Shown here in pieces: positions 17,776 to 29,406 of a stretch of 64,000 bases of DNA. The DNA is taken from the NCBI RefSeq assembly GCF_025561445.1, contig NZ_CP095096.1:2480001-2544000 (forward strand), in the 5' to 3' direction. Positions within the stretch are counted from its first letter, which is position 1, and every line of letters starts with the position of its first letter. A program made the translations under genes and the position numbers. A model generated the notes under the pieces. It ran no database searches. It was not told where the DNA came from and worked only from the letters and a program-made list of their open reading frames with translations. Source of the stretch: Staphylococcus sp. IVB6181 (GTDB taxonomy: Bacteria; Bacillota; Bacilli; Staphylococcales; Staphylococcaceae).

Positions 17776-18963
17776 TTAAATAATACCTAATTCTTTACCT
17801 ACTTTTTCGTATGCTGCTAAAGCATCATCTAACATTTCTTTAGTGTGTGCAGCTGTAGGCATGTTGCGTACACGGCCTGTACCTCTTGGAACAGTTGGGA
17901 AGACGATTGATTTTACATAAACGCCTTCATCTTTTAAGCGTGAACTGAATTCTTGTGTTTTCTTTTCATCACCAATGATTACTGGTGTAATCGGAGTATC
18001 TGAGTTTCCGATATCATAGCCTAATTTTTTCAAGCCTTCTTTAAGGTAGTCGCCATTTTCCCAAAGCTTGTCATGCAACTCTGTAGAATCCATTAATTTG
18101 CGTACTGCTGCGATAATTGCTGCTGAAGATTCTGGAGTTAATGAAGTTGAGAATAAGAATGGACGAGATTGTACTTTTAACCAGTCGATTAATTCTTGAG
18201 AGCCAGCTACATAACCGCCTACAACACCGATTGCTTTAGAAAGTGTACCGATTTGGAAATCGATTTTATCTTGCAAGCCGAAATGTTTAACTGTACCGGC
18301 ACCTTTGCCCATCACACCTGAACCATGTGCGTCATCAACGTAAGTGATTAAACCGTACTCTTCCGCAATTTCAACGATTTCAGGTAATTTCGCAACGTCG
18401 CCGTCCATACTGAAGACACCATCAGTAATGTACATAACTTTGTTGTATTGGCCTGATTCAACCGCTTCTTTTGCTTTTTGACGTAAATCATCCATATCTG
18501 AGTGGTTCACACGAATGATTTTAGCTTTTGATAAACGGCAGCCGTCAATGATAGAGGCATGGTTTAATTCATCAGAAAAAATTGCATCGTTTTTGTTCAT
18601 AACTGCTGAAATCGCAGCCATGTTACAGTTGAAACCAGATTGGTATGCGATTGCTGCTTCAGTACCTTTGAACTCTGCTAATGTTTTTTCTAATTCATCA
18701 TGCACATCTAAAGTACCGTTGATTGAACGTACAGCACCTGCACCTACACCGTATTTATCAATTGCTTTTTTTGCTACTTCTTTAAGATCTTCGTTTGTTG
18801 CTAATCCTAAGTAGTTGTTTGAAGATAAGTTGATGTAGTTTTTACCGTTAATTGTAATTTCCGGTCCGTTTGCACCCTCAATTGTGTCAATTTCGTTGTA
18901 AAGTCCGTTATCTTTTAAATGCTGGATATTTTCACTTAAAAAATTGTGTAATGATTGAACCAT
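17776..18963 (-). CDS. kbl: Glycine C-acetyltransferase (2-amino-3-ketobutyrate CoA ligase)
   Basis: Cleaves 2-amino-3-ketobutyrate with CoA to glycine and acetyl-CoA. The 395-aa protein is an alpha-oxoamine synthase (fold type I PLP) with PLP lysine K243 in GTLSKAIG and VDDAHGSG at 209-216. The family also contains 8-amino-7-oxononanoate synthase; tdh nearby favours Kbl. A longer reading to 19041 is possible, but AAGGGGG precedes the ATG at 18963. The partner tdh is not adjacent: a GNAT gene and a hydrolase gene lie between them. Confidence 0.9.
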   Translation of the reverse strand: MVQSLHNFLSENIQHLKDNGLYNEIDTIEGANGPEITINGKNYINLSSNNYLGLATNEDLKEVAKKAIDKYGVGAGAVRSINGTLDVHDELEKTLAEFKGTEAAIAYQSGFNCNMAAISAVMNKNDAIFSDELNHASIIDGCRLSKAKIIRVNHSDMDDLRQKAKEAVESGQYNKVMYITDGVFSMDGDVAKLPEIVEIAEEYGLITYVDDAHGSGVMGKGAGTVKHFGLQDKIDFQIGTLSKAIGVVGGYVAGSQELIDWLKVQSRPFLFSTSLTPESSAAIIAAVRKLMDSTELHDKLWENGDYLKEGLKKLGYDIGNSDTPITPVIIGDEKKTQEFSSRLKDEGVYVKSIVFPTVPRGTGRVRNMPTAAHTKEMLDDALAAYEKVGKELGII

Positions 18964-19170
18964 TGGTAGTAAATCCCCCTTGTGTTTGATTACATATATC
19001 ATAACGCATTTTATTCTTTTAGAAAAGCTGAGTACTTTCAAATAACTTTAAATTCGCATTTTTTAGCATTTTCAATGTTTGAAAACATCGCCTTTCCCCT
19101 TTCGGGTTTAAATCAAAGGGTCCGTGCTATAATAAGTACATCTATACTAATTACAGAAGAGGTGAATACC

Positions 19171-20352
19171 ATGATTAATTGGTATCAACTTGCACAAGAG
19201 AAAGAGAAGTCTATGATTCAAATCAGAAGACATCTGCATCAATATCCAGAACTCTCTTTCGAAGAACACAACACACATGATTATATCGTCAATCAGCTCG
19301 AACAGCTTGCTTGTGATATCCGCCGTCCTGTCGGTAAAAACGGGATTGTCGCAACGTTTAAAGGACAAGAAGAAGGGCCGACTGTTGCGCTGCGTGCTGA
19401 CTTTGATGCATTGCCGATCACTGAATTAAACGATAAGCCCTACCGTTCTAAAAACGAAGGCTGCATGCACGCATGCGGACATGATGGACATACGGCTATC
19501 TTATTAGGTGTGGCACAAATTATTAATGAAAACTTAGCCTATTTAAAAGGCAATGTCGTTTTAATCTTCCAATACGGCGAAGAAATTGTCCCGGGCGGTG
19601 CCCAGCAAATGATTGATGATGGTGCTTTAGACGGTGTAGACCGTGTTTACGGCAACCACTTATGGAGCGGTTATCCCACAGGCATCATCTATTCACGCCC
19701 TGGTGCTATGATGGCATCACCTGATGAATTTACTGTCAGTATTCAAGGTAAAGGCGGACATGGCGCAAAACCGCATGAAACAATTGATCCGATTGTCATC
19801 TTAGCTGAATTTATCTTAAGTGCGCAAAAGATTGTTTCTCGTACTGTAGACCCGATTAAACAAGCTGTGGTGACATTCGGTATGATTCAAGCAGGTGCAT
19901 CAGACAGCGTTATCCCTGACTCAGCTATCTGCCGCGGTACCGTAAGAACATTCGATTCAGAACTGCAGACCCACATTATGAATAAACTCAATAAACTCTT
20001 GCAAGGTTTAGCAGTCGCAAATGATATCGAATATACACTAGATTACGAACGCGGTTATGTTCCTGTTCATAATAATGAACAAGCGTATGAAACAGTAAAA
20101 CAAGCAGCACATGACTCTAATTTAAGATTTACAGAAGCAGAAATGATGATGGTCGGAGAAGACTTCTCTGCGTATCAACGTGTCAGACCTGGCGCATTCT
20201 TCTTAACAGGCTGCGGCAATGCTCAAAAAGGTACTGACTACCCGCACCATAGTCCTTATTTCGATATTGATGAAGCTGCACTTAAATATGCGGCAGCAGA
20301 ATTCTTGAAAATACTCGAACTTGAAACTGTGTTATCTCCTGAGAGGCTATAA
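19171..20352 (+). CDS. M20-family amidohydrolase (HipO/AmaA-like)
   Basis: A 393-aa M20D metallopeptidase that probably removes acyl groups from N-acyl amino acids. The dimetal ligands are visible: RADFDALP near 75, HACGHDGHTA with Cys102, His104 and Asp105 region at 100-109, the catalytic Glu pair in QYGEEI, and HHSPYFDIDE near the end. The correct start is the ATG at 19171, preceded by AGAGGTG; the frame stays open further upstream, but that region overlaps the kbl promoter and shows no homology. TATAAT at 19128 suggests the promoter. Confidence 0.88.
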   Translation: MINWYQLAQEKEKSMIQIRRHLHQYPELSFEEHNTHDYIVNQLEQLACDIRRPVGKNGIVATFKGQEEGPTVALRADFDALPITELNDKPYRSKNEGCMHACGHDGHTAILLGVAQIINENLAYLKGNVVLIFQYGEEIVPGGAQQMIDDGALDGVDRVYGNHLWSGYPTGIIYSRPGAMMASPDEFTVSIQGKGGHGAKPHETIDPIVILAEFILSAQKIVSRTVDPIKQAVVTFGMIQAGASDSVIPDSAICRGTVRTFDSELQTHIMNKLNKLLQGLAVANDIEYTLDYERGYVPVHNNEQAYETVKQAAHDSNLRFTEAEMMMVGEDFSAYQRVRPGAFFLTGCGNAQKGTDYPHHSPYFDIDEAALKYAAAEFLKILELETVLSPERL

Positions 20353-20387
20353 TCAAAGCAAACTGGATTAATAATATTTATAAACAC

Positions 20388-20427
20388 AAAGCAGCAATGC
20401 ACACCGTAAAAGGCCGCATTGCTGCTT
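20388..20427. terminator. Terminator after the M20 amidohydrolase gene
   Basis: Perfect 13-bp inverted repeat AAAGCAGCAATGC and its complement around a 14-base loop, then TATTAT. Confidence 0.85.
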
Positions 20428-20436
20428 TATTATGTA

Positions 20437-20468
20437 AAAAAAGAGTCCCTCATAAGAGAGACCCTTTA
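20437..20468 (-). terminator. tuf terminator
   Basis: On the minus strand an 8-bp stem (GGGTCTCT with AGGGACTC, two G-T pairs) is followed by seven Ts, ending the str operon. Confidence 0.8.
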
Positions 20469-20495
20469 TTATAAATTCAACTAAGCTAGTCGAAA

Positions 20496-21683
20496 TTATG
20501 CTTGGATTTCAGTAACAACGCCTGATCCTACAGTACGTCCACCTTCACGGATAGAGAAACGAGTACCGTCTTCAATCGCGATTGGAGCGATTAATTCAAC
20601 AGTCATTTCTACGTTATCCCCAGGCATTACCATTTCAGTACCTTCTGGTAAGTTAACAACGCCTGTTACGTCAGTAGTACGGAAGTAGAATTGTGGGCGG
20701 TAGTTAGTGAAGAAAGGAGTGTGACGTCCACCTTCATCTTTAGATAAAACATAAACATCAGCTTTGAATTTAGTGTGTGGAGTAATAGAGCCAGGAGCTG
20801 CTAATACTTGTCCACGTTGTACATCTTCACGTGCAACACCACGTAATAAAGCACCAATGTTGTCACCAGCTTCAGCGTAGTCTAATAATTTACGGAACAT
20901 TTCTACACCTGTAACTGTTGTTTTTTTGCTTTCTTCTGTGATACCGATGATTTCAACTTCTTCACCGACTTTGATTTGACCACGTTCAACACGGCCTGTA
21001 GCTACAGTACCACGACCAGTGATTGAGAATACGTCCTCAACTGGCATCATGAATGGTTTATCAGAGTCACGTTCTGGAGTTGGAATGTAGTCATCTACAG
21101 CTTGCATTAAGTCTAAGATTTTTTGTTCGTATTCTGGGTCGCCTTCTATAGCTTTTAATGCAGAACCAACGATAACTGGTACATCGTCACCAGGGAAGTC
21201 GTATTCAGATAATAAGTCACGAACTTCCATTTCAACTAATTCTAATAATTCTTCGTCATCAACCATGTCAGCTTTGTTTAAGAATACAACTAAAGCTGGT
21301 ACACCAACGTTACGTGATAAAAGAATGTGTTCACGAGTTTGTGGCATTGGACCATCTGCAGCAGATACTACTAAGATACCGCCGTCCATTTGAGCAGCAC
21401 CAGTGATCATGTTTTTAACATAGTCAGCGTGTCCTGGGCAGTCAACGTGAGCATAGTGACGTTTGTCAGTTTGATACTCGATGTGTGAAGTATTGATTGT
21501 AATACCACGTTCTTTTTCTTCTGGAGCGTTGTCAATCATGTCGTATGATTGTGCTACAGTGTCACCATTTTTTGCTAATACAGTTGCGATAGCAGCTGTT
21601 AAAGTTGTTTTACCATGGTCAACGTGACCGATAGTACCAATATTGGCATGTTCTTTTGAGCGATCGAATTTTTCTTTAGCCAT
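20496..21683 (-). CDS. tuf: Elongation factor Tu
   Basis: Delivers aminoacyl-tRNA to the ribosome as a GTPase. The 395-aa protein has GHVDHGKT at 19-26 (P-loop), DCPGHADY (G3) and NKADMV (G4), followed by the two beta-barrel domains ending in VVTEIQA. It is the last gene of the L7Ae-rpsL-rpsG-fusA-tuf operon, with GAGGAGAG before the ATG. A 184-bp spacer from fusA holds a small hairpin (GCCAAG/CTTGGC near 21830-21846) that could process or attenuate the transcript. Confidence 0.98.
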   Translation of the reverse strand: MAKEKFDRSKEHANIGTIGHVDHGKTTLTAAIATVLAKNGDTVAQSYDMIDNAPEEKERGITINTSHIEYQTDKRHYAHVDCPGHADYVKNMITGAAQMDGGILVVSAADGPMPQTREHILLSRNVGVPALVVFLNKADMVDDEELLELVEMEVRDLLSEYDFPGDDVPVIVGSALKAIEGDPEYEQKILDLMQAVDDYIPTPERDSDKPFMMPVEDVFSITGRGTVATGRVERGQIKVGEEVEIIGITEESKKTTVTGVEMFRKLLDYAEAGDNIGALLRGVAREDVQRGQVLAAPGSITPHTKFKADVYVLSKDEGGRHTPFFTNYRPQFYFRTTDVTGVVNLPEGTEMVMPGDNVEMTVELIAPIAIEDGTRFSIREGGRTVGSGVVTEIQA

Positions 21684-21867
21684 TATGAAATCTCTCCTCT
21701 TCTTGTTAAAAAGTTATTTAAATTATCTCTCATGATAGTTTCTCACCACCATGAGAGCTGATTGTTAAGTTGTAAAGGGCTAATTCCTTTATAAAGCATT
21801 TGGTTCAAAAAATCAATTAAGGAACCCTGCCAAGCAGAAACTTGGCTCAGAACTAAAGATGAATCAA

Positions 21868-23949
21868 TTATTCACCTTTATTTTTCTTGATGATTTCTTC
21901 AGAAATTGATTTTGGAACTTCCTCATAGTGATCGAAGTACATAGTGTAAGTACCGCGACCTTGAGTGTTAGAACGTAATGAAGTTGCGTAACCGAACATT
22001 TCTGAAAGCGGTACGTATGCACGAACCATTTGAGCATTACCACGTGGTTCCATACCATCTACGCGTCCACGGCGAGCTGTTACGTCACCCATGATGTCGC
22101 CCATGTATTCTTCAGGCATTAAGATTTCAACTTTCATCATTGGTTCTAAGATTACTGGATCTGCAACTTTAGCAGCTTCTTTAAGTGCTAATGAAGCAGC
22201 GATTTTGAAGGCCATTTCAGATGAATCGACATCATGGTAAGAACCATCGTAAAGTTTAGCTTTTACGTCGATTAATGGATAACCAGCTAATACACCGTTT
22301 TCCATAGCATCTTTAAGACCAGCTTCAACTGATGGAATGTATTCACGTGGAACTACACCACCAACGATAGCGTTTTCGAATTCGAAACCTGCTCCAACTT
22401 CGTTTGGAGTGAATTCAATATGAACGTCACCATATTGACCACGACCACCAGATTGACGAGAGAATTTACCTTGAACTTTTGCTGGTGTTTTGAATGTTTC
22501 ACGGTATGAAACCATTGGCGCACCAACGTTAGCTTCAACGTTAAATTCTTTTTTCATACGGTCTACAAGAATGTCTAAGTGAAGTTCACCCATACCGCCG
22601 ATGATAACTTGTCCAGTTTCTTCATCAGTGTGTGCATGGAATGTTGGGTCTTCTTCTTGTAATTTAACTAAAGCTTGAGTCATTTTATCTTGGTCAGCTT
22701 TAGATTTTGGTTCTACTGATAAGTGAATAACAGGTTCTGGGAATTCCATTGATTCCAAGATAATGTCATTTTTCTCACCGCATAAAGTATCACCAGTACC
22801 AGTTTCTTTAAGACCTACCGCAGCAGCGATATCGCCTGAGTAAACTGTGCTGATTTCTTTACGAGTGTTAGCGTGCATTTGTAATAAACGACCTACACGT
22901 TCACGTTTATCTTTAGTAGAGTTTTTCACGTATGAACCAGAGTTCATTGTACCTGAGTACACACGGAAGAATGTTAATTTACCAACGTAAGGGTCAGTCA
23001 TAACTTTGAATGCTAATGCAGCGAATTCTGCATCGTCATCTGCTCTAGCAATGATTTCTTCATCAGGGTTGCTAGCACGGTGACCAACGATTGGTTTAAC
23101 ATCTAATGGTGATGGTAAGTAGTCAATTACTGCGTCAAGCATTAATTGAACACCTTTGTTTTTGAAAGCAGTACCGCAAAGTACTGGGTAGAATTCGATA
23201 TCTAGAGTTGCTTGACGAATAGCTTTTTTCAATTCATCAACTGAAATTTCTTCGCCTTCTAAATATTTTTCCATTAACTCTTCGTTAACTTCAGCTACTG
23301 ATTCGATTAATGTTTCACGCGCTTCAGCTGCTTTGTCTTTGTAGTCGTCTGGAATTTCGATTTCTACTACTTCTTCACCAAAGTCACCATTGTATTGGAA
23401 ACATTTCATTTGAACTAAGTCAATGATAGCTTCAAATTCGTCTTCGGCACCAATTGGTAATTGGATCGCTTGAGCGTTAGCGTCTAAACGATCGTGTAAA
23501 GTACTTACTGCATATTCGAAGTTAGCACCTAATTTGTCCATTTTGTTTACGAATACGATACGAGGAACTCCATAAGTAGTAGCCTGACGCCAAACTGTTT
23601 CAGTTTGTGGTTCAACACCTGATTGCGCATCAAGTACTGTAACCGCACCGTCAAGTACACGTAATGAACGTTCAACTTCAACTGTGAAGTCTACGTGTCC
23701 TGGAGTATCGATAATGTTGACACGATGATCATGCCATTGTGCAGTTGTTGCTGCTGATGTGATTGTGATACCACGGTCTTGTTCTTGTTCCATCCAGTCC
23801 ATTTGTGCCCCACCATCGTGAGTTTCACCAATTTTGTGGATACGTCCAGTGTAAAACAGGATACGTTCAGTAGTCGTTGTTTTACCTGCGTCAATGTGAG
23901 CCATGATACCAATGTTACGAGTTTTTTCCAAAGAAAAGTCTCTAGCCAT
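21868..23949 (-). CDS. fusA: Elongation factor G
   Basis: GTPase that drives ribosomal translocation and, with RRF, subunit recycling; it is the target of fusidic acid. The 693-aa length matches staphylococcal [12 protein letters not shown] is at 17-25, DTPGHVDF is the G3 motif and NKMDKLG is G4; domains II to V follow. Second to last gene of the str operon. I made no systematic check for fusidate-resistance substitutions. Confidence 0.98.
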   Translation of the reverse strand: MARDFSLEKTRNIGIMAHIDAGKTTTTERILFYTGRIHKIGETHDGGAQMDWMEQEQDRGITITSAATTAQWHDHRVNIIDTPGHVDFTVEVERSLRVLDGAVTVLDAQSGVEPQTETVWRQATTYGVPRIVFVNKMDKLGANFEYAVSTLHDRLDANAQAIQLPIGAEDEFEAIIDLVQMKCFQYNGDFGEEVVEIEIPDDYKDKAAEARETLIESVAEVNEELMEKYLEGEEISVDELKKAIRQATLDIEFYPVLCGTAFKNKGVQLMLDAVIDYLPSPLDVKPIVGHRASNPDEEIIARADDDAEFAALAFKVMTDPYVGKLTFFRVYSGTMNSGSYVKNSTKDKRERVGRLLQMHANTRKEISTVYSGDIAAAVGLKETGTGDTLCGEKNDIILESMEFPEPVIHLSVEPKSKADQDKMTQALVKLQEEDPTFHAHTDEETGQVIIGGMGELHLDILVDRMKKEFNVEANVGAPMVSYRETFKTPAKVQGKFSRQSGGRGQYGDVHIEFTPNEVGAGFEFENAIVGGVVPREYIPSVEAGLKDAMENGVLAGYPLIDVKAKLYDGSYHDVDSSEMAFKIAASLALKEAAKVADPVILEPMMKVEILMPEEYMGDIMGDVTARRGRVDGMEPRGNAQMVRAYVPLSEMFGYATSLRSNTQGRGTYTMYFDHYEEVPKSISEEIIKKNKGE

Positions 23950-23995
23950 TGTATTGTTTCTCCTTCCAGTAATTACTGAGTAAATACTTTGTATA

Positions 23996-24052
23996 TGGCG
24001 ATGCCCTAAGCATGCCTATGGTAGTACCATGCGAACATACTCAGGGTTAAAC
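23996..24052 (-). other. Stem-loop in the rpsG-fusA spacer
   Basis: On the minus strand, CCCTGAGTATG pairs with CATGCTTAGGG at most positions, and an inner ATGGT/ACCAT hairpin fills the loop. It lies between the rpsG stop and the fusA start. No T run follows, so it does not look like a terminator; an RNA regulatory or processing element is possible. Confidence 0.45.
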
Positions 24053-24060
24053 CTTGAATC

Positions 24061-24531
24061 TTACCAGCGGTAGTGAGCGAATGCTTTGTTCGCTTCAGCC
24101 ATTTTGTGTACATCTTCACGTTTCTTAACTGCGCCGCCTGTGTTGTTAGCTGCATCTAAGATTTCGTTAGCTAAACGTTCTTCCATAGTTTTTTCACCAC
24201 GAAGACGTGAATAGTTCACTAACCAACGTAAACCTAAAGTAGTACGACGTTCTGGACGTACTTCAACAGGTACTTGGTAGTTAGAGCCACCTACACGGCG
24301 AGCTTTAACTTCTAATACTGGCATGATGTTGTTGATTGCTTCATCGAATACTTCCATTGCGTCGCGACCACTGCGTTCTTGTACAAGGTCGAATGCTGAA
24401 TAAAGAATTCTTTGAGCTGTTCCGCGCTTACCATCTAACATGATTTTGTTAATCAATTTTGTCACTAACTTAGAGTTGTGAATTGGATCTGGTAAAACGT
24501 CTCTTTTTGGTACTGATCCTTTACGAGGCAT
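24061..24531 (-). CDS. rpsG: 30S ribosomal protein S7
   Basis: A 156-aa primary 16S rRNA-binding protein that starts assembly of the 30S head. The N-terminus [16 protein letters not shown] and the C-terminus [14 protein letters not shown] are typical of the family. Second ribosomal gene of the str operon, 70 bp after rpsL. In other bacteria S7 represses its own operon; the spacer structure before fusA might be involved (inference). Confidence 0.98.
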   Translation of the reverse strand: MPRKGSVPKRDVLPDPIHNSKLVTKLINKIMLDGKRGTAQRILYSAFDLVQERSGRDAMEVFDEAINNIMPVLEVKARRVGGSNYQVPVEVRPERRTTLGLRWLVNYSRLRGEKTMEERLANEILDAANNTGGAVKKREDVHKMAEANKAFAHYRW

Positions 24532-24601
24532 AATCAGAGTCCTCCCTTCATATTATAGTATAATCTCATAATCTATCTCGAAAATTTACGTAATCTTAAA
24601 C

Positions 24602-25015
24602 TTATTTTTTAGGACGTTTAGTACCGTATAATGAACGGCTTTGCATACGACCTTCTACACCTGAAGTATCAAGTGCACCACGAACGATATGGTAACGCAC
24701 ACCAGGTAAGTCTTTTACACGACCTCCACGTACAAGTACAACACTGTGTTCTTGCAAGTTATGGCCGATACCAGGGATATATGCGTTCACTTCGATGTTG
24801 TTTGATAAACGAACACGCGCATATTTACGTAACGCTGAGTTAGGTTTTTTAGGTGTCATTGTACCAACACGAGTACAAACGCCACGTTTTTGTGGTGAGT
24901 TCAAGTCAGTAAATTGTTTTCTCATACTGTTAAAACCTTTGTTCAAAGCTGGTGAATCTGATTTCTTAGCTTTGCTTTTTCTTGGTTTACGTACTAATTG
25001 GTTAATAGTAGGCAT
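24602..25015 (-). CDS. rpsL: 30S ribosomal protein S12
   Basis: A 137-aa decoding-centre protein, the site of streptomycin-resistance mutations. It begins [15 protein letters not shown] and contains the conserved [19 protein letters not shown] and [25 protein letters not shown] segments; the Lys residues linked to resistance (in KKPN and GGRVKD) have the usual sensitive form. 97 bp downstream of the L7Ae-like gene, with AGGAGGACATC before the ATG. Confidence 0.98.
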   Translation of the reverse strand: MPTINQLVRKPRKSKAKKSDSPALNKGFNSMRKQFTDLNSPQKRGVCTRVGTMTPKKPNSALRKYARVRLSNNIEVNAYIPGIGHNLQEHSVVLVRGGRVKDLPGVRYHIVRGALDTSGVEGRMQSRSLYGTKRPKK

Positions 25016-25112
25016 TTAAGATGTCCTCCTCTCCTGTTTTATAATCCCACACATCCAGGTGGTTCATTTTTAGGTTAAATAAAATTTAGTAAGCATAATT
25101 ACTTACTAATTC

Positions 25113-25367
25113 TCATTTCAATAGAGCAACAATTGCTGCATCTACGTTGATACCTGCAAATTCTCCTAAAGCTTTCTTGCTTTCGAAAAATGAAACAGAT
25201 ATATCGCTATGATTGATCTTACTTAACACGTCTGACAGCAAATAAACTTCAACGTCTTGAGCAATAATCAATGATGTAACTCGGTTCTTTTTGAGCGCTT
25301 TGAGCGTCTCTTTCAAACCAACAACACTATGGTGTTTGTTAAAGCGTGCAACTTTTTCATTAGACAT
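25113..25367 (-). CDS. L7Ae-family K-turn RNA-binding protein (YbxF-like)
   Basis: An 84-aa single L7Ae/L30e/S12e domain. In Firmicutes the gene at this place, before rpsL, encodes YbxF, which binds kink-turn RNA and associates with ribosomes. The expected core is visible ([24 protein letters not shown] split over beta-alpha units, ending DAAIVALLK). First gene of the str operon, with a strong promoter about 35 bp upstream. Confidence 0.9.
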   Translation of the reverse strand: MSNEKVARFNKHHSVVGLKETLKALKKNRVTSLIIAQDVEVYLLSDVLSKINHSDISVSFFESKKALGEFAGINVDAAIVALLK

Positions 25368-25406
25368 TGACTATCCTCCAAAGTTTTGCTTGCATCAACC
25401 TTTATA

Positions 25407-25435
25407 ATAGTAACACTTTCCATAGGTTGCGTCAA
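25407..25435 (-). promoter_or_regulatory. str operon promoter
   Basis: Minus-strand TTGACG (25435-25430), a 17-bp spacer and TACTAT (25412-25407), about 40 bp before the L7Ae-like start codon. Confidence 0.65.
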
Positions 25436-25546
25436 CATTATTTTTCAATATACTGTCGACTTTTTTAATCATAACAAATTCAGAAAGAATTTCAAACATC
25501 TTCACTGATTTCTTACAACTTTTATTTCAAATTATCCAATAAAAGA

Positions 25547-25585
25547 AAGCCAATACCCGCTTTCTTGCGAAAGCAGTATTGGCTT
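25547..25585 (-). terminator. rpoBC terminator
   Basis: A long near-perfect stem (AAGCCAATAC with its complement, inner GAAAGC/GCTTTC) with a GCAA loop, followed on the minus strand by TCTTTTA, just past the rpoC stop codon. Confidence 0.85.
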
Positions 25586-25600
25586 CAAAATTAATATTTA

Positions 25601-28600
25601 TTATTGTTGCGGTGTATCTTCCGCAAGTACTTCAACTGCCTCTTTAACTTGAGGATCGATATGTTTTTCGTATTTAGCATCGCTGTAACGTCTCATACCT
25701 GTACCTGCAGGAATCAATTTACCGATAATAACGTTCTCTTTAAGTCCAAGCAAGTCATCACGTTTACCTTTGATAGCTGCATCAGTAAGGACACGTGTTG
25801 TTTCTTGGAATGATGCGGCTGATAAGAAGCTTTCTGTTTCAAGAGACGCTTTAGTAATACCAAGCAATACTGGTTTAGCAGTTGCTGGACGTTTGCGTTC
25901 TTTGAATGCTTCTCTGTTCGCATCTGTGAAGTTATGGATGTCTACTAATGAACCTGGTAATAATTTAGTATCGCCAGCTTCGATGATACGTACTTTACGT
26001 AACATTTGACGTACCATAACCTCAACGTGTTTATCGTCGATTTCTACACCTTGCATACGGTAAACTTTTTGAACTTCTTTAAGCAAGTAACTTTCAGTCG
26101 CATTTAAGCCTGCTACTGATAAGTAGTGCTTAGGTTCGATAGAACCTTCAGTTAAGACTTCACCGCGTTCAACGTGTTGGCCTTTTTCAACTTTAAGACG
26201 TGAAGTACCTGAAGCAAGATAAGATCTTGTTTCGTTTGCACCTTTAATCACGATTTCTTGTTGACGGTCTTTCGCAAGTTTGATGTCTTCAACAGTACCT
26301 TCAATGTCAGTGATAACAGCTTGACCTTTAGGGTTACGTGCTTCGAAGATCTCTTGGATACGTGGAAGACCTTGTGTGATATCGCTTCCGGCTACCCCGC
26401 CTGTATGGAAGGTACGCATTGTAAGCTGTGTACCTGGTTCACCGATAGATTGTGCTGCGATTGTACCAACCGCTTCACCAACTTCAACTTTTTCACCAGT
26501 CGCAAGGTTTTTACCGTAACATTTTTCACATACACCATGACGTGTGTTACATGTAAATGCTGAACGGATATACATTTGCTCAATGCCAGCATCTGTAATA
26601 CGTTTTGCGATTTCTGGTGTGATTAATTGATCTGGTTCTACTAACACTTCATCTGTTTCTGGATGACGTACCGTTTCTTTAGAGTAACGGCCTTCAATAC
26701 GCTCGATGAATGGTTCGATCATTTCTGTACCTTCTTTAATGTCAGATACAAGCAAGCCGCGGTCAGTTCCGCAGTCTTCTTCACGAACAATAACATCTTG
26801 TGCCACGTCAACCAGACGACGAGTAAGGTAACCTGAATCGGCAGTTTTAAGTGCTGTATCGGCAAGACCTTTACGCGCACCGTGAGTAGAGATGAAGTAC
26901 TCTAACACTGTTAAACCTTCACGGAATGAAGATGTGATCGGCAACTCGATGATTTTACCTGATGGAGCGGCCATCAGACCACGCATACCGGCTAACTGAG
27001 TAAAGTTAGATGCGTTACCACGGGCACCAGAGTCACTCATCATGAAGATAGGGTTCGTTTTCTCTAGGGATTTCATCAATTTGCCTTGAATTTCATCCTT
27101 AGCATCTGTCCAAATTTCAACGACAGCATTATAACGTTCTTCTTCAGTGATTAAACCACGGTTATATTGTTTTTGAACACGTTCAACTAATTTTTCGTGT
27201 TCATCTAAGATTTCTTGTTTATCCGGTAATACCACAATGTCAGATACACCAACAGTGATACCTGCTTTAGAAGAGAATTTGAAACCTAAGTCTTTCATAC
27301 GGTCAAGCATCATTGAAGTATCAGTAATGCTGAAGCGATTGAACACTTCTGCGATGATATTTCCTAAGAATTTTTTGTTGAACGGATCAACAAGTTCTTG
27401 TTCTTCAAAGTATGCTTTCAAGCCGCCTTCGCCTAATTCGCTTGCGCTGACGAAGTATTTATCAGGTGTTTTATCTTCTAAGTTTGTTTGTGATGGTTCA
27501 TTAATGTAAGCAAATGAATCCGGAATAATTTCGTTGAAGATTACTTTACCAACTGTTGTTGTAAGAATCTTGCTGTTTTGTTCTTCTGTGAACGTAGGAT
27601 TATGGAATGAACCTGCGTGTACACCGATACGTGTATGCAAGTGTACATAACCGTTTTGGTAAGCCTTCAAGACTTCATTTGCGTCATTGAAGATAGCTCC
27701 TGTATTCACAGCATCTTCACGCTCTAAAGTAAGGTAATAGTTACCAAGTACCATATCTTGTGATGGTGTAACAACTGGTTTACCGTCTTTAGGGTTCAAG
27801 ATGTTTTGTGCTGCAAGCATCAACATACGTGCTTCTGCTTGTGCTTCTTTAGATAAAGGTACGTGAACAGCCATTTGGTCACCATCGAAGTCAGCGTTGT
27901 ATGCTGTTGTAACCAATGGGTGCAGACGAATCGCACGGCCTTCAACCAATGTTGGTTCGAAAGCTTGGATACCTAATCTGTGAAGTGTAGGCGCACGGTT
28001 TAAAAGTACTGGGTGTTCTCTGATTACATCTTCTAAAACATCCCATACTTCATCTTCCATACGTTCGATTTTACTTTTCGCATTTTTGATGTTTGTTGCG
28101 ATTTCGCGTTGAACTAATTCTTTCATTACGAAAGGTTTGAATAATTCTAACGCCATTTCTTTAGGCAAACCACATTGGTACATTTTTAAACTTGGACCAA
28201 CGGCGATAACTGAACGACCTGAATAGTCAACACGTTTACCTAATAAGTTTTGACGGAAACGACCTTGTTTACCTTTCAACATGTGTGAAAGTGATTTTAA
28301 AGGACGGTTGCCTGGACCAGTAACTGGACGGCCGCGGCGACCGTTATCGATTAATGCATCGACAGCTTCTTGCAGCATACGTTTTTCGTTTTGAACGATG
28401 ATGCCAGGCGCACCTAAATCTAATAAACGTTTCAAACGGTTGTTACGGTTGATGACACGACGGTATAAGTCGTTTAAGTCACTTGTCGCAAAACGTCCGC
28501 CGTCTAATTGAACCATTGGACGGATTTCCGGCGGGATAATCGGAAGTACATCCAAAATCATCCATGAAGGTTCGTTACCAGAGTTTCTGAATGATTCAAC

Positions 28601-29236
28601 TACTTCTAAACGTTTGATTGCACGTGTCAATCTTTGACCAGTAGCTGATTCTAATTCAGTACGCAACTCTTTCAACTCTTCATCCAAGTCAATTTCTGCT
28701 AATAGGTCTTTGATACCTTCAGCACCCATTTTTGCTACGAATTGACCAGGGAATTTGTCATAGTAATCTCTGTATTCTGCTTCTGAAAGCAATGATTTTT
28801 TCTCAAGACCTGTTGGGCCTGGGTCAACCACAACATAAGATGCGAAGTAAATGACTTCTTCTAATGATCTTGGAGACATATCTAATAATAGACCCATACG
28901 GCTTGGGATACCTTTGAAGTACCAAATGTGTGATACAGGTGCCGCAAGTTCAATGTGGCCCATTCTTTCACGACGTACTTTTGATTTAGTTACTTCAACG
29001 CCGCAACGGTCACAAACCATACCTTTATAACGTACACGTTTGTACTTACCGCAACTACATTCCCAGTCTTTTGTAGGTCCGAAAATTCTTTCGCAGAACA
29101 AACCATCTTTTTCAGGTTTTAAAGTACGATAGTTGATTGTTTCAGGTTTCTTAACTTCACCGTATGACCATGAACGAATCTTTTCAGGTGAAGCAAGGCC
29201 GATTTTCATATAATGGAAATTATTTACATCAATCAA
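25601..29236 (-). CDS. rpoC: RNA polymerase subunit beta-prime
   Basis: Catalytic subunit of RNA polymerase, 1,211 aa. It has the N-terminal zinc site [18 protein letters not shown], the catalytic NADFDGD motif near 450, the trigger-loop region [12 protein letters not shown], and a second zinc site in [16 protein letters not shown] longer frame to 29254 exists, but AAGGAGG lies eight bases before TTG at 29236, and the family begins with [12 protein letters not shown], so TTG is the start. It is 170 bp downstream of rpoB in the same operon. Confidence 0.98.
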   Translation of the reverse strand: MIDVNNFHYMKIGLASPEKIRSWSYGEVKKPETINYRTLKPEKDGLFCERIFGPTKDWECSCGKYKRVRYKGMVCDRCGVEVTKSKVRRERMGHIELAAPVSHIWYFKGIPSRMGLLLDMSPRSLEEVIYFASYVVVDPGPTGLEKKSLLSEAEYRDYYDKFPGQFVAKMGAEGIKDLLAEIDLDEELKELRTELESATGQRLTRAIKRLEVVESFRNSGNEPSWMILDVLPIIPPEIRPMVQLDGGRFATSDLNDLYRRVINRNNRLKRLLDLGAPGIIVQNEKRMLQEAVDALIDNGRRGRPVTGPGNRPLKSLSHMLKGKQGRFRQNLLGKRVDYSGRSVIAVGPSLKMYQCGLPKEMALELFKPFVMKELVQREIATNIKNAKSKIERMEDEVWDVLEDVIREHPVLLNRAPTLHRLGIQAFEPTLVEGRAIRLHPLVTTAYNADFDGDQMAVHVPLSKEAQAEARMLMLAAQNILNPKDGKPVVTPSQDMVLGNYYLTLEREDAVNTGAIFNDANEVLKAYQNGYVHLHTRIGVHAGSFHNPTFTEEQNSKILTTTVGKVIFNEIIPDSFAYINEPSQTNLEDKTPDKYFVSASELGEGGLKAYFEEQELVDPFNKKFLGNIIAEVFNRFSITDTSMMLDRMKDLGFKFSSKAGITVGVSDIVVLPDKQEILDEHEKLVERVQKQYNRGLITEEERYNAVVEIWTDAKDEIQGKLMKSLEKTNPIFMMSDSGARGNASNFTQLAGMRGLMAAPSGKIIELPITSSFREGLTVLEYFISTHGARKGLADTALKTADSGYLTRRLVDVAQDVIVREEDCGTDRGLLVSDIKEGTEMIEPFIERIEGRYSKETVRHPETDEVLVEPDQLITPEIAKRITDAGIEQMYIRSAFTCNTRHGVCEKCYGKNLATGEKVEVGEAVGTIAAQSIGEPGTQLTMRTFHTGGVAGSDITQGLPRIQEIFEARNPKGQAVITDIEGTVEDIKLAKDRQQEIVIKGANETRSYLASGTSRLKVEKGQHVERGEVLTEGSIEPKHYLSVAGLNATESYLLKEVQKVYRMQGVEIDDKHVEVMVRQMLRKVRIIEAGDTKLLPGSLVDIHNFTDANREAFKERKRPATAKPVLLGITKASLETESFLSAASFQETTRVLTDAAIKGKRDDLLGLKENVIIGKLIPAGTGMRRYSDAKYEKHIDPQVKEAVEVLAEDTPQQ

Positions 29237-29406
29237 GGAGCCTACCTCCTTCAATTTAGATTAGCTGTGCTATTTGATTGATAAATGATCAATAAATTGA
29301 AAAATATTAAAGGTGCATAAAGGCAATGCAGTACATTGCCTAATGCTGCCTTATGCTATTTGAATTTTAAACATTACGCTATTTGCTTATTGAACATTGA
29401 AATATA

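Noticed and set aside
18982..19170. N-terminal extension of the M20 amidohydrolase
   Set aside because: No homology; it covers the promoter region and the kbl start.
29237..29254. Longer rpoC start at 29254
   Set aside because: The AAGGAGG lies between it and the TTG at 29236, which also matches the family N-terminus.
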